The notes beneath the pieces are model-generated. The model ran no database searches. It was not told the DNA's origin and was given only the letters and a program-made list of their open reading frames with translations. From Gaeumannomyces sp. JS-464 (lineage: Eukaryota > Ascomycota > Sordariomycetes > Magnaporthales > Magnaporthaceae): a stretch of 64,000 nucleotides of DNA. A program made the translations under genes and the position numbers. Positions 11,894 through 23,127 of the stretch are shown one piece after another. Location: assembly GCA_002197995.1 (NCBI GenBank), contig NGZR01000005.1, forward strand, positions 4,836,001 to 4,900,000, written 5' to 3'. Within the stretch, counting starts at the first letter, position 1. Every line of letters starts with the position of its first letter.

Positions 11894-12919
11894 TCACATA
11901 ACCTCATTCCAACATTTGCCTCTCGAGAGGGCGACGGAGCAATCGCTGCCCAGAAACTTGACAGCCTTGCTGAGGGTCGGAATACCAAATTTCGTGGTCG
12001 TGCCCTTCTTGCAGTCCGTCTTGAAGCCGTTGTAGTCCATGCACGTCTTGGCGTTCATGGGGCACCGGCCCATGTTGATGTTGTACGCCTTGCTGCAGTT
12101 GATGCCGTTGTGGTTCTGCAGACAGCCCTTCTTGCCCTTGTCGTCCCGCTTTCCGTGGCCGTGTTCGTGGTGGTGTTCGTCATGACCGTCATGACCCTCG
12201 TGGTGACCATCATCGTGATGGTGGTCGTCGTGGCGCAACGACTTGATGCCAAAGTCATAGATGGTTGTGCGCTCATCCAGGTGCCGGACAGGCAGCGCCG
12301 GCTCGGCGAGGTAGCTGTGATTCTTGTTAGCCTTGCAATCATCATCAACGATGAGACCGAGAGAAAGAAACCAAGAACTCACATGACGCCGTCCCGGATG
12401 ATGTTCCCGTCAACCCCTGACACCTGCTCGCTGACCCTTCTCCCCACCACCGCCCTCGCCCTCCCCGCCGTCCACCTCCCGCTTCAGCACTTCCCCGACG
12501 CCCTGCACCTGCCCCAGCGCGTCCGCCTCGACGAAGCTCGCGCCGCCGCCTCCGCGGGCCAGCAGCGCGCCCTCGACGGGGAAGTAGACACGCACCTCCC
12601 GCCTGACGCGGTCGTACCAGAACGGCTGGGCCCCCGGCTGCCCGTCGGCGCCGCGCCGCCGCCACGCCGCCGGCTGCTCCGCCCACGCGGCCTCGAAGGC
12701 GGCCACCTCGCCCGCGGGCACGGCCATGCGCTTGAACCCGACCAGCCGCAACGCCGTCTCGTTGGTGGCGGCGCCGCCGCCCGCGTCGTAGGGCAGCGAG
12801 TTGACGAAGCGCTCCTCGAACTGCGCCAGCGACGGGTCCTGCGGCTGGGGCGCTGCGGCCGCGGAGCCGGCGCCGAGGAGGAGGACGACGAGGAGCGAAG
12901 GAGAGAATGTGGCCCTCAT
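11894..12919 (-). CDS. Secreted His-rich, Cys-rich protein of unknown function
   Basis: The ATG at 12919 opens a classical signal peptide (MRATFSPSLLVVLLLGAGSA, followed by an Ala/Pro stretch). An intron at 12382-12315 has GTGAGT, a GCTAAC branch site and CACAG, and the second exon ends at 11894. The N-terminal half has no family I recognise. The second exon holds a dense His/Asp/Gly tract (about 30 residues of the HDDHHHDDGHHEGHDGHDE type), a possible Kex2-like KR site, and a C-terminal module with seven Cys. The frame must shift by one base in a G-run near 12440 for exon 1 to join exon 2. The predicted product is about 318 aa. Histidine density suggests metal binding; this is inference. It could be a candidate effector or a cell-wall protein. 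Confidence 0.6.
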
Positions 12920-14292
12920 TGGGGTTGATGGGGTGGAATGGGAGGGATACTATAATCTGGCCTAAATAAATTCGGAGTGGAGTTATGCTTGTAGTGTGTG
13001 GCTTTTGTTTTTGTCAAGATGTTATATGCATCATGACCTGCTCAGATATTGGCGGGAACAGTCGTTTATATATCCTTTGTGGACGAGCACGCTCCTCTAG
13101 CACGGCTACCTCTGGCGTACCGAGTCTACCTGCCATGGCGCAACCCTCCACCTGACGATAAAAATAGAGCAATGCAAGATCTTTGTCGCCTTGATTCCAA
13201 GCTGGGAGTGTTCAACTGAAGCCGTACAGCTACACAGATGGCCGTGGTGGCCCGAAGGAGCCACAACCAGACCGTGACTTGCACGGCATCGGGAGAGGGA
13301 TCCGGCGTGGCCAAGACACGCAGCTAGCCTCTGGCGTTTGAGATTCATTGACCGGCGCCAGCAGAGGGAGCACCAAATCCTCTGGGGGTACGGGATACCG
13401 AAGGATAGCAGCATGCTGTGACTGGCAGCTGGAATGAGTGAAGATGCAGCTGTGTGTGCCCAGCCGGGCGCAGCAAGTAGTCTAACACGTCTCTGCTGGT
13501 GTACCCGAAAGGCTGGGAGGAAGGATTGCGGCTGGAGGATTCCGCTGCATCCTGCACCGTCAGCCCCCAGATTCCAAGATAACCCCCGGCGAACAATAAA
13601 TACAGTAAGCCATTGACCTCTTTTTTGATCTAGGCGATCAGCCCGAGAAGGAGATAGAATATGATGCTCGATTTAATCATATCCATGATGGTCCAATATG
13701 GGTTGCGACCGGCGGACTGCCTCTCAGCTAGTTGACATACTCATTTTCTGTTGATCCTTCACATTTCCCTCCGCGCGTATCGTTTGCTCGAATAACCCTT
13801 GACGGCAACGACCTGAAAGGCAACACAAGCGGTGTCACCGCAGTCTTGTTCCACCAAGCCAAGGTGTACATGTAAACATCTAGACATGCCAAATCACGAG
13901 ACGGTCGACATCTACATACCCGAGACATTCATCCCATGACAGGGACAGTCCAGCATATGCGCTCAGATGAAGGACCCCTTTTGTGTGACCAAGTATACAG
14001 CGCATGGCCGATTCGGCTAATAGGTACTATTCTCGCCTGTATCCGAGGTATCTGAATCAAACGGTATCCCCAACATATGAATCAAAATCCCCCAATGACA
14101 GAAACCGTAAAGAAAGGGAACCAACTCCAGCACAAGTCGTCTTAGGTAAAGAAAAATCTCCAGAATGGCCTCTTGTGGTCCGGCGGTGCGTCTGTCAACT
14201 CCCAGTGGTTTGATAGAGCCTTGGAGCGTTTCACTGCTGGCCTTACCCTCGTTCTAAAGCTTGCTATCCCCTGTAGGTGTCTGAAATGCCCA
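12920..14292. other. Intergenic region
   Basis: No conserved frame on either strand. It contains the presumed promoter of the secreted protein (left) and the 3' UTR of the leftward DUF255 gene (right). Confidence 0.5.
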
Positions 14293-17165
14293 CTAGGCAC
14301 CTGGAACAGCCGCTGCTCTCCCAGAAGGACCTGTGATCGAAGTGACCGTCTGTTGGGCATGTACAATTGCCCGCAGCGCCGCCCTTGGCTTGGAGAAGAA
14401 CTCCCTCTTGACTCGGCGCGCCGTCTCCTCATCAACGCCGACGACCGACTGCAGCTCGCCGCCAAGCCGCGCCGTCACCACAGACGTCAATAATCCAGAG
14501 AAGAGCCAGGGGTATTGTAGCATCTCGACCTCGAACGCCCTCACAGTCTCGCGGGCAAGCCTCTCGTAATCATATCCAGTAAGGCTTTGAACTGTCGGGT
14601 TTGCGACGCCCGCGCTGACGCTTTGCCTCCTACTGCCCCTGGTGCTGCCAAGGATCAGGGCCAGACGGAAGAGATTCGAGGCTGAGACGGCGTTTGTTGA
14701 CGGCTGGGAAGTGTCCATGCCGTCCTTTAGTCGAAGAATCACATGCGGCGCGGACTCGGCGGTGGCGTAGAACCCGCCCGATGATGATAGGTGAGGAGGT
14801 GCGGCTGCCAGGTCGTGCTCGTCAGTAGTGGTATGGTCGTAAAAAAGCTCGATTTGCTTCTCTAGGAAAAAAGGCAAGGATCCAAAGTTAGTTGATAAAC
14901 AGCCTCTGGGCTTGAGGGACGCAAGACTGGCCGGAGAAGAAAGAAGCTCCAACTCACTCTGGAGGTCGTCTGCCCAGTTCAGGACATCGTCGCGTCCTGT
15001 AGCCTCGTAAAGGTAAAGCAGAGCCTCAATAAGGAAGGCGTAGTCTTCGGCCAGTGCCTCCGTCCGGCCTCCGACTCCAGCCCTTAAAGTCCTGTAGAGC
15101 TTCCCCGCCTCGGGATCCCACATCCTGCCTTTGATCTCCTTGATGGCCGTTTCGGCAGCTGAGAGATATCTAACTCCCCTGTTCGTGTCTAGTCCAGACT
15201 CGATGAGTACAGCGCCTACGCGAGCGAGCGAGGTGACGGCCAGAGCGTTGACGCTCAGAACCACCTGGTCATCGACCTCAGGTGCTACCCGCTCCCGCTC
15301 CCGGCGCGAGCGGAGCCTCTCGCGGGCACCAGCCAGGATCCGACGCACACCGTCAGCCGAGATTCCAAACGCGGATCCCAGCCCTGCTTCGTTTTTGACG
15401 ACGCGTAGCACGTTCTGGTTGATGAACTCGTCGTGAGGGTCATGGTCGCGCGGCACATTCCCATGCTCCAGCACATTCCAGTGTGCTGCAGCCACCTGTG
15501 CGGCCAGCTCGCCACTACTAGTCCCCGCGCCCCCCACAGCACTGGAGATGCCAGTGTTGCTAACCTCGCGAACCGTCATGTCAAACTCTCGCCTGGTCCA
15601 GAGGTAGTACCCACCCTCGCGCATGTGCCTGTCGCCCTTGCGATAGAACGAATCGGATGCCTCGCTAGTGGCGAAGAGGCCCTCTGGCGTCTGGACTGGG
15701 TCGCTTGTAAGGTAGTTCGCCAGCTCAAGGGCGACATCGGCGAACTCATCGTCAAGTGACAAAGCCGTTCCTGGTGAGGCAGCCGCGATACCGAGCCAGG
15801 CGTCCAGGTAGACACCGAGCAGAAGCGCATTATCTGCGACCATCTTCTCAAAGTGTGGCATGGACCAGTCGGCCGTGGCACTGTACCGAGAAAATCCTGC
15901 GCCTATGTGGTCCCTCAGGCCCGAATCTCTCAGCTTGCGCAGTGTGTGCACTGCCATATATGTCCCATAGCGGGCCTCGTCGGGACCGCCCAGCACGTCA
16001 GCTACGGCCGAAGGAAATCTGGCTAGGCGGAGCAGAAATGTGAGCTTGGGCGGAGTCGGGAACTTGGGCGCCAGGTTGAACCCGCCGTTGGTCCGGTCAA
16101 AGGTCCCGGATATGTGCGAGTAAGCTTCCTCGAGCTGGTCGAGGTCGACATCCAAATCTGCTGCAGCGGCCGTGGCTGTGGCTGGCTCGATGAGCGTGAG
16201 GGGTGGGGCCGGTTCTGCTCCCACATCGTCCTGGATGCCCGAGCTTTCCAGACCGGTGCTGGCAGGCAGAGTTGTGAGTGCGATACTCCTTCTCGTGCCC
16301 AAGGTTCCCTCGGCAGCGAACTCGCGGAGCTGAAGGACAATATCCTTGGCTTCGTTTCGACATTTGGTTTCCTGCTCCGCCCAGACTTTTTGGAGTTTCC
16401 TGAGTATGGCCAGGAAGTCTAGCCTCTCATCATCCTCACCGTCCAGGCTCTCGGCGTAGCTGCCAACGACGGAGTCGCCACGAGTGGGGCCGGGCCAGTA
16501 CGTGCCGCCAAATACAGGCTCGAGCTCGGGGGTGAGGAACAGGTTCAAGGGCCAGCCGCCAGCGCTGTTGACGGCCTGGATGTAGTTCATGTAGATGCTG
16601 TCGATGTCTGGGCGCTCCTCGCGGTCTACAATGACGGGGATAAAGGCCGAGTTGAGCAGAGAGGCGACGGATGGGTTGCAGAATGAGTCCTGGGTGGTGA
16701 GACGGCAGTCTGCGAGGTAGGTTGATTGCCTGGGTTAGCGAATCAAGTAGAAACGAATGGCCCTGTGCGTCCCTCCATGTCGAACCAGATGTCAATGGGC
16801 TTGGAAGCAGAGGGCGTACAGTGACAAGCTTTGAAGCCAATGTGAAGAAATATAAGCTTATTATCTCTCCTGGCTCGCGCTATGGCATCGTCATCGAGCA
16901 GCTGCCACGCGACCGGAGTGTCTCGGTGTGCGCGCACGTAGGGGCTGGAGCTGTCGCCGGCGCGGTTGAGCAAAGGCCGGGCGGGAACGGAGGCGGCAGC
17001 GGCAGCGGACCGGAGCCCAGAAGCGCCCTGGCCAGGAGCATTGTGCGCGAGAGGGTTGGGTGCCGTTGCGGTCGCCGTTGCGGTTCCTGCGCGGGCAGGA
17101 TCCCGCTCAGCAGCCTGAGCGGGCGGCGCGGTGGCGACAGCCTGCTGCAGCTGAGCTGACATCAT
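14293..17165 (-). CDS. DUF255/SPATA20-type thioredoxin-domain protein
   Basis: This is a 920-aa protein from two exons, 17165-16820 and 16709-14293; the 110-bp intron has GTACGC and CTCGCAG ends. An Ala/Pro-rich N-terminus of about 65 residues precedes the conserved core. The core opens with NRAGDSSSPYVRAH and LIFLHIGFKACHYC, the thioredoxin-like fold of the family. IVDREERPDID, GGWPLNLFLTPELEPVFGGTYWP, HFEKMVADNALLL and EDYAFLIEALLYLYEATG follow from the (alpha/alpha)6 barrel. Members (YyaL, SPATA20) are thought to be thioredoxin-fold proteins of uncertain activity. The usual CHWC is CHYC here, and the intron interrupts the Tyr codon. The gene is fully open, with no frameshift. Its start faces the MDR reductase at 17877. 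Confidence 0.93.
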
Positions 17166-17876
17166 CTTGGCTTGGCTCGGGAGAAGCCGAGGCGGCCAAG
17201 GCGCGCGGCGAGGGCTCTGGTAGTGTTCTTGGAGGAGCGATGAGGTTGCGAGGGAGGCTTTTCAGGCGTGCGGGTGGAGCTATTCCCGAGAAAGCAAAAG
17301 GACCAAATCGCAGCGATAGAAGCAGCTGTCCAGTTCTGAAAGCCAGGTCCTCGGCCGGCTCGGCACCCCCACCTGTTGGATAATGCAACTCTCGCATAGT
17401 GGAGGCATTTGCCCTGACCGACGCGCTGGAGGCTGACGTCGTTGGCGGGGTGGGTGGGTCGCCGCTTGGAGCTTATCGGGACTGCGGGGCGGGGGACAGG
17501 TAGGTACTCGGTCTGCGTTTCGGCGGTGGTGATCCGGCCTTTGCGCCAACAGCCGTCCCCGGACTCGGAAGGAGCATGACCAACGGTCAACATGGGAGCC
17601 ACGCCATAGAAATGCAATATCTTTTGCGTACCGCCAACATGACAGCATCTTCCTGGCACTCTCGGTGTTGCCGCCTTGATACACACATGCGTCACCCGCT
17701 GGGCCCAATATCGTCTTGGCTCAGGGGCGATTAGTAACCAGCAGCAACCAGGGGGGTTGCTGAGTCCCGTCTTTATCCCTCTTCTACGTAGTATATCAGT
17801 GCCTCGGATGGTCTCTCAACTCTGGCGAGCGTCCCCATCATCTCATCAGCGTCCGAACCCTCTCGGCCCAACCACA
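17166..17876. promoter_or_regulatory. Divergent intergenic promoter region
   Basis: About 710 bp separate the start codons of the leftward DUF255 protein and the rightward MDR reductase, so both promoters must lie here. I see no clear TATA box or named operator. Confidence 0.45.
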
Positions 17877-19025
17877 ATGTCATCAGCCGCGAGACCAACA
17901 ACCACGAGGCAGTGGGTCCTGGCCAACAAGCCAGAAGGCCTCCCCATCCTCTCGGACGGGCCCGACGCCACCTGGCGGCTGCAGGAGATGCCGCTGCCGC
18001 CCCTGAAGGACGGCGAGGTGCTCGGGCTGGTGAGGTATATATCCAACGATACCGGCCTACGGGGCTTCATCTCCACCACCGTCGCGCCCGAGCGCTACTA
18101 TGTGCCCCTGGTCGAGGTCGGCCAGGCCATGCGCGCCGGCGTCATCGCCGAGGTCCTCGAGTCGCGGAGCGACCGCTTCAAGCCCGGCGATGCACTGATG
18201 GACTACCACCTCGGCTGCTGGTTCGTGGCGACCTCGCGCGGCAATGAAAACTGTGTGTGCTAGCTAACCATCTCGGCCAAAACCAAGGGGCGAGCATGTC
18301 ATCCTCGACGTCTCGCGCTCCGTCCCGCTCCCCTCGCCCCCGCCCGAGGGTATCTCCCTCACAAACTACGTGGGGGCTCTGGGAGCTTCGGGCTTGACGG
18401 CCTACACGGGGCTCGCCCACGTCGGCGAGCTCAAGCCGGGCCAGACGGTCGTGGTGTCTGCCGCCGCGGGCGCCACGGGCTCCATGGTGGTGCAGATCGC
18501 GCTCCGCATCCTCGGGGCCGGTCGAGTAATCGGTCTCGCGGGCTCCGACGAAAAGTGCCAGTTTGCCAAGAGCAACTTGGGCGCCCATGAGTGCCTCAAC
18601 TATAACAGCCCCACCTTCGAGCAGGACCTCAAGGCCGCGACGCCGGACGAGGTCGACCTGTACTTCGACAACGTAGGCGGCAGGATCTTAGACCTGATGC
18701 TGACACGCGTCAAGAAGTTCGGTAGGATAATTGTGTGCGGCCTCGTATCGACCTACAACTCGACCGAGCCCATGGCCCTGCGGAACTTTTTCGAAGTGGT
18801 TTCGTCCGGATTGACTATTAGGGGGTTTATCATTCTTGACTACATAGACAAAGTGCCGGCGATGATGGCGGGCTTGGTTGCGGCCGTCCAGGATGGGCGT
18901 GTTAATTTAGCTAACTCGGAGACGGTGGTTGAGGCCAGCATCGAGAAACAGCCTGAGATATTCATGAGTCTGTTCAAGGGGCCAACAAGGGCAAACTTGT
19001 CACCAGCCTGCAGGTCCAGGCTTAA
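17877..19025 (+). CDS. NADPH-dependent MDR-family enone reductase (LTB4 12-HDH / CurA-like)
   Basis: This is a zinc-independent medium-chain dehydrogenase/reductase of the alkenal/prostaglandin-reductase group, probably reducing C=C bonds of enones with NADPH. The ATG at 17877 opens MSSAARPTTTRQWVLANKPE. The N-terminal GroES-like part has the family pattern LSNDxxxRG as ISNDTGLRG. The Rossmann part has GALGASGLTAYTGL, then the AAAGATGSMVVQIA dinucleotide motif and DLYFDNVGG. A frame change between about 18225 and 18290 is an intron or an indel; I cannot fix its borders. A second shift lies in the G-run near 18978: one more G gives a family-like end (GANKGKLVTSL) and stop at 19025, whereas the frame as written runs on to 19092. 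It converges on the phospholipase gene, 180 bp away. Confidence 0.85.
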
Positions 19026-19205
19026 ACTCACATGGCAAATGTCTAAGACACCTGGGAAGCCAGCCTCAGACGGGACAGATATGAAGCACTGATTAAAATT
19101 AAACTACCTGAAAACATGTTTCTTTTCCCTTTGTTATTTTCTTATTTATTCTTCCCTTGTCCCCCACGGATTAAAACGGATGCGTCTTGTTCCACTCCGC
19201 AAAGC

Positions 19206-21299
19206 TCACCCCGGTTTGAGGGCCATCTGCAGGTCTACCTCACTCACAGGCCCGCTGTCCTCGGTACCGTCCCAGCACCACTTGGTGAAGCAGGCGGTGC
19301 AGGCGGCGGCGCGAGGCATGCCCAGCCTGGCGCGGCTGCGCTCGACGACGGCGCAGGCCAGGCAGCGCGGCCAGTCGCCGGCCAGGGTGCCGTTGCCCTG
19401 CGTCACGAGGTCGAAGCTGTTGACCATGACCTCTCGCGTCTGCTCGAGCGAGAGCGCCGACTGGAAGTCTGAGTAGTTGGTGTAGGCGCTGTAGGGCGCG
19501 TTGGCGAGGTACAGCACGATGGGGCTCTCGTATCCCCGCTCCGGCGTCGTGGTGAGGGTGGTATCGCAGCCGAACAAGACGGGGCGGTGGTTGTAGCCCC
19601 GCCACGAACGTGGTCGGCGGCGGCACTCTCGGGAATGGGATCGGGCCTTGCGGGTTTTGCAGCGACTGCAGGTACGAGTGATATAAATTCGTGCCATTGT
19701 TCCACTGAAGCGGCACATCCTCTGCATCATCCCAGGCGATGATAAAGTCCACGTGGCGCTCCGGGCGGGCCAGCACCGGCATGGGCAGCGCGTTGAGCGT
19801 CTCGGACCCGTCGGCCGTTACGAGCGCGTCGGGCGCCCAGAAGGTGTTCTGCGTGAACTTTGTGCCGCGAAACGGATTCGGCAGAGTCGTGTAGGTCAGT
19901 TCCTGCAGCGTGTAATTGAAGAACGACTTGAAGACGGTGACGATGCCGTCGATGTCGTCCTTGGCGAAGATGGGCGTGCGCTTTTTGAGCTTTGAAGACG
20001 ACGACGACGACGAGCCGCAGCGCAGTCCAGGGTGACCGCATCGCCCTCCTGACGGCCCTGGCATGCCGCCCGGCTCGGGACGCGGCTCGCGACACTCCGG
20101 CCATCGGCTTTGAGGCGGCCTCGGCAAGCCAGGTGAGGGTGGCGCGCGCCGATGACGACAGGTCTCGTTTGGAGAAGCGGCCGTTGGCGTTGTTGGACAT
20201 GGCCGCCATGTACCAAAAGTTGAAGGCGTTGCCCGACGCGCCAACGACGAAGGCGATAGAATCGAAGCCCTTGACGCAGAGCGAGGAGTTCATGGGCTTG
20301 CCGGCGTTGGCGCGTGCCAGCCATTCGGTAGCATGAAGCCGCCCTGGGGTCCCTCAAAGGTGCCAAACTCGAAAGGGTTGAACTCCACTGCGGACACAGG
20401 ATCAGTATATAGACAAGGGTGATTCTTGGACGGGAAAGTCTGGGCTCACATTCGTGCTGTTCATTCTCGGTGCCTTCAGGCCATAGAACTCTTCATCGTC
20501 GGCGTCGATACCCACGGCCTGCAGGATGGGAAAGGGCATATTGTGGGAACTGAACTTGTCCAACCCGGAGATGCCGCTCCAGGTAAAAGTCAGGCCGCCA
20601 TTCGTGTAGGGCGCGGCCTCCCAGCTGAAAGCCTGGCCGAGGAAATCGGCGACGCTGACGTTGAATCCGGCCAGCGCCTTGTTGGCGAGCTGTCCAAACA
20701 TGGTCTCAGGCCGGGCCGCCCACTGGGTGTCCCTGATCACGCCGTCGACGCGGCTGATGTTGGTCTGCCAGCTGGCGATCAGGTCGTCAATGACCGGGAA
20801 ATCGCGACGGCAAGCGACGTGACGGGCCACGCCCCGCCCGACAGGCCGACAGGTACGTCATGGACTGCAGCAGGCCGCCCGTGCCCGCGGCGACCGACGC
20901 GGGCTGCCTGGCGTCAAAGGCGCGCAGCGCCCCGATGCCTGTGATGGCGCTCGCCCAGCCGCCGCCGCTGACGCACATGCCGACGACGGGCGCGTCGGCG
21001 CCGACGGGCCTGTGGCCGCAGCTGCTGCCGCTGCCGGCCCGGAGTCGCCGGACGTAGTCGGCCTTGTCGAAATCGCCATGTCGATGTTGCCCAGGTACGC
21101 CTCGAGCGAGTTGACGACGACGCCCTTGCGTCCGCGCACCACGCTTCCTCGGCCGGCGAGATGCCGCGGCTGGCCGGCCGGATCCATTCGTCGCGCTGCG
21201 GACACTGCACGATGCTGGGCGCCAGCGTGACGTTGCTCCTTGCCCCCTGGCCGGCCGCCAGCGGACGAGGAGGCAGGCTATCAGCAATGTCAGCGGCAT
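19206..21299 (-). CDS. plb1: Lysophospholipase / phospholipase B, frameshifted
   Basis: Secreted or GPI-type fungal phospholipase B, which removes both acyl chains from glycerophospholipids. The ATG at 21299 opens a short hydrophobic leader. Family segments in order are QCPQRDEWIRPA, SPAEEAWVRGRK, PVVGMCVSGGGWASAITGIGAL, GGLLQSMTYLSG and, around 20840-20850, the nucleophile-elbow region SGGAW. Further on come FDSIAFVVGASGNAFNFWYM, VDFIIAWDDAED and the Cys-rich C-terminus with CLACAVVERSRA and CFTKWCWDG, ending at 19206. These pieces sit in all three frames: at least five one-base shifts occur, several in G/C runs (near 21275, 21150, 20843, 20320, 19600). An intron is likely at about 20449-20383. 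Either a sequence-error-ridden intact gene or a young pseudogene. Confidence 0.82.
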
Positions 21300-22147
21300 T
21301 TGTGTTGTTGTACAGGGCAGGTTTCTCTTTTTTTCTTCTCTCTCTTCTGGCCCTTGGTGTTCTGTCCATTGGCCTCTCCTTTTTCGGTGTAAGTGTCGTG
21401 GCCCGGACAGGGGATGCTGGGAGTGGCAGGCTGGGGTAGCACTGATTAACCGACGGGACGTGCAAAGACTCGCCGCATGTGCCGGAATGGACAAAGAACA
21501 CGCAAACTAAGGGCCCGGAGGCGTCGGGGGCGGGGCGACAAAGCGAAATTAATGTCAAGTGGCATTGCTGTTTATTTGAATCAAAGGCCAGGCCCCGTGG
21601 TGTCGAGATTGGCTGCGGCCCAGCAGTCTGGTCTGACTGCGGATGGCCAAGGTTTCACAAGGCCAACAAACGGGTGACAGCACCCTTCGGCCCCTAGCGA
21701 GCCCAGGCATGGTAGCCCATAGGGTGAGCTCGGATAACACGGGCGCCCGGGGGCCAGCCCAGCCTGACCGCGAGCCGTCGAGCCGACGCCACCAGCTGCA
21801 GCTAGGGTCGCGCCGGCCCGGGGCCTTGTGGCTCCACGGACACTTCTGTGCGGAGGTCTGTCTGGAAACCGTGAGGAGATGGTAGCCGCCTACCGCCCCT
21901 GTGATTATCCCGGCATGTGGGCGGCACTGCATTCACGTGCGATTATGTTGATGGTGATGGTGATGACGACGATAAAATCCTGCATTGTCAGCCATCCGTG
22001 GATCCTGTCTTGAAAGCGGGCGTGCCGGCGGCTATTTTTGGTAGCAACAAAGCGCGCGCTTATCGCCTCCTGTACGGGCGCGCAAACGCCCGCCAACGCC
22101 GCAGGCTGCTCGTAGGCGGCAAAATGGCCGCCCCGATCGTGCGTCCG
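21300..22147. other. Intergenic region upstream of phospholipase B
   Basis: No conserved gene seen. The left part is the promoter side of the phospholipase gene. The right part borders the epoxide-hydrolase remnant, whose stop codon is at 22148-22150. Confidence 0.5.
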
Positions 22148-22640
22148 CTAGAACACGACGTTGCACTCCTCCTCGGCCCACTTGCGCGGCGCCATGATGA
22201 CCTCGCCCGGGAAATGCGAAACCCCGACCGGCTGCTCGATATAGCCCGCCGTCAAAGCCTGAACGTTTGGCTCCATATTTTCGCGATACATCAACATGCC
22301 CGTCGTCGGGCCTGGCAGGTAGTGCAGCAGCGTCCACGTGACCAGCTCATCGGCCGTCCACTTCTTGTCCCGCGCGTCGGACCAGAGCAGGCAGGAGCGT
22401 GTCCATCATCCACGAAAGCATCCCGACGGGCGAGTCGTGAAAGGCATAGCCTGCTGTCCGTGGTTTCGTCTTATGCAGTTGTTGGTACGCAGTGTTGGTT
22501 TCCTGGAACCACTTGGCACGTCCCAGGGCTGTCTTCTCGACCTCGGTCAAGTCCTTCTCTGCGCAGGAACAGTTTAGGCTTGGAACCTACAACAGCGGCC
22601 ATGGGTGGAGGAACATCGCGAGACCAGATTCATCGGGAAC
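22148..22640 (-). pseudogene. Epoxide hydrolase remnant (C-terminal half)
   Basis: The leftward reading gives the C-terminal half of a microsomal-type epoxide hydrolase of the alpha/beta-hydrolase fold. Recognisable pieces are VPPPMAAVVGSKPKL, TEVEKTALGRAKWFQETNTAYQQ, GYAFHDSPVGMLSWMMDTLL, ELVTWTLLHYLPGPTTGMLMYRENM and GVSHFPGEVIMAPRKWAEEE, ending in NVVF and TAG. The DSPVG and SHFP segments are strong family marks. The frame changes near 22565 and 22385. The N-terminal cap region and the nucleophile segment are not recognisable upstream, so I call it a truncated pseudogene. In an intact enzyme the product would hydrate epoxides to diols. Confidence 0.72.
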
Positions 22641-23127
22641 GGGAAGATAGCATGACCACAGGTGGGGAGCAGCGCAACTTCCGCTGTTGACTCCTCCAGA
22701 GTCGCCAGAAAGAAACCATACCTCTTCCCAGAACCGACACCTTGACTCCATCGTAACCTTTGAGCCCGTTGCATTTCTGGCGGCAGGCTTCTACTTTAGT
22801 GATCGCCACTGTCCCCCTGCCTCTGGCAGCCGCTTCTCTGGTTGGGGTGCTTCCATCCTGCGGGAGGCCTACCGAGAGCCAGTCAAACCACTGCATCCCC
22901 CACCTGTTCGACCCGAGCCTGTTTCGTCACGTGCAGAGGCAACGTCCATCACGTCGCCGTCACCACCAGCCCACCCATTCGACAAAGCTACCCAAGCTCG
23001 GAGCCCAAGAAGCATGCCGCTCGCTCTCGTCTCTGTGGCCCAGAAGCCAGCCGACGCCTCCTGCTTGTCGCAGGCAACATCCAAACTTTAAGCTACCCTG
23101 GAGCTGCTGCGGCGACCTCACCTGCTC
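22641..23127. other. Intergenic region between epoxide hydrolase remnant and CCCH-RBR gene
   Basis: May hold unrecognisable decayed sequence from the N-terminal half of the hydrolase, and the promoter of the rightward gene starting at 23128. No other gene supported. Confidence 0.4.

Noticed and set aside
12110..12928. Plus-strand open frame of 272 codons
   Set aside because: It is the antisense shadow of the secreted His-rich gene, which has a signal peptide, a spliced structure and a Cys module on the other strand.
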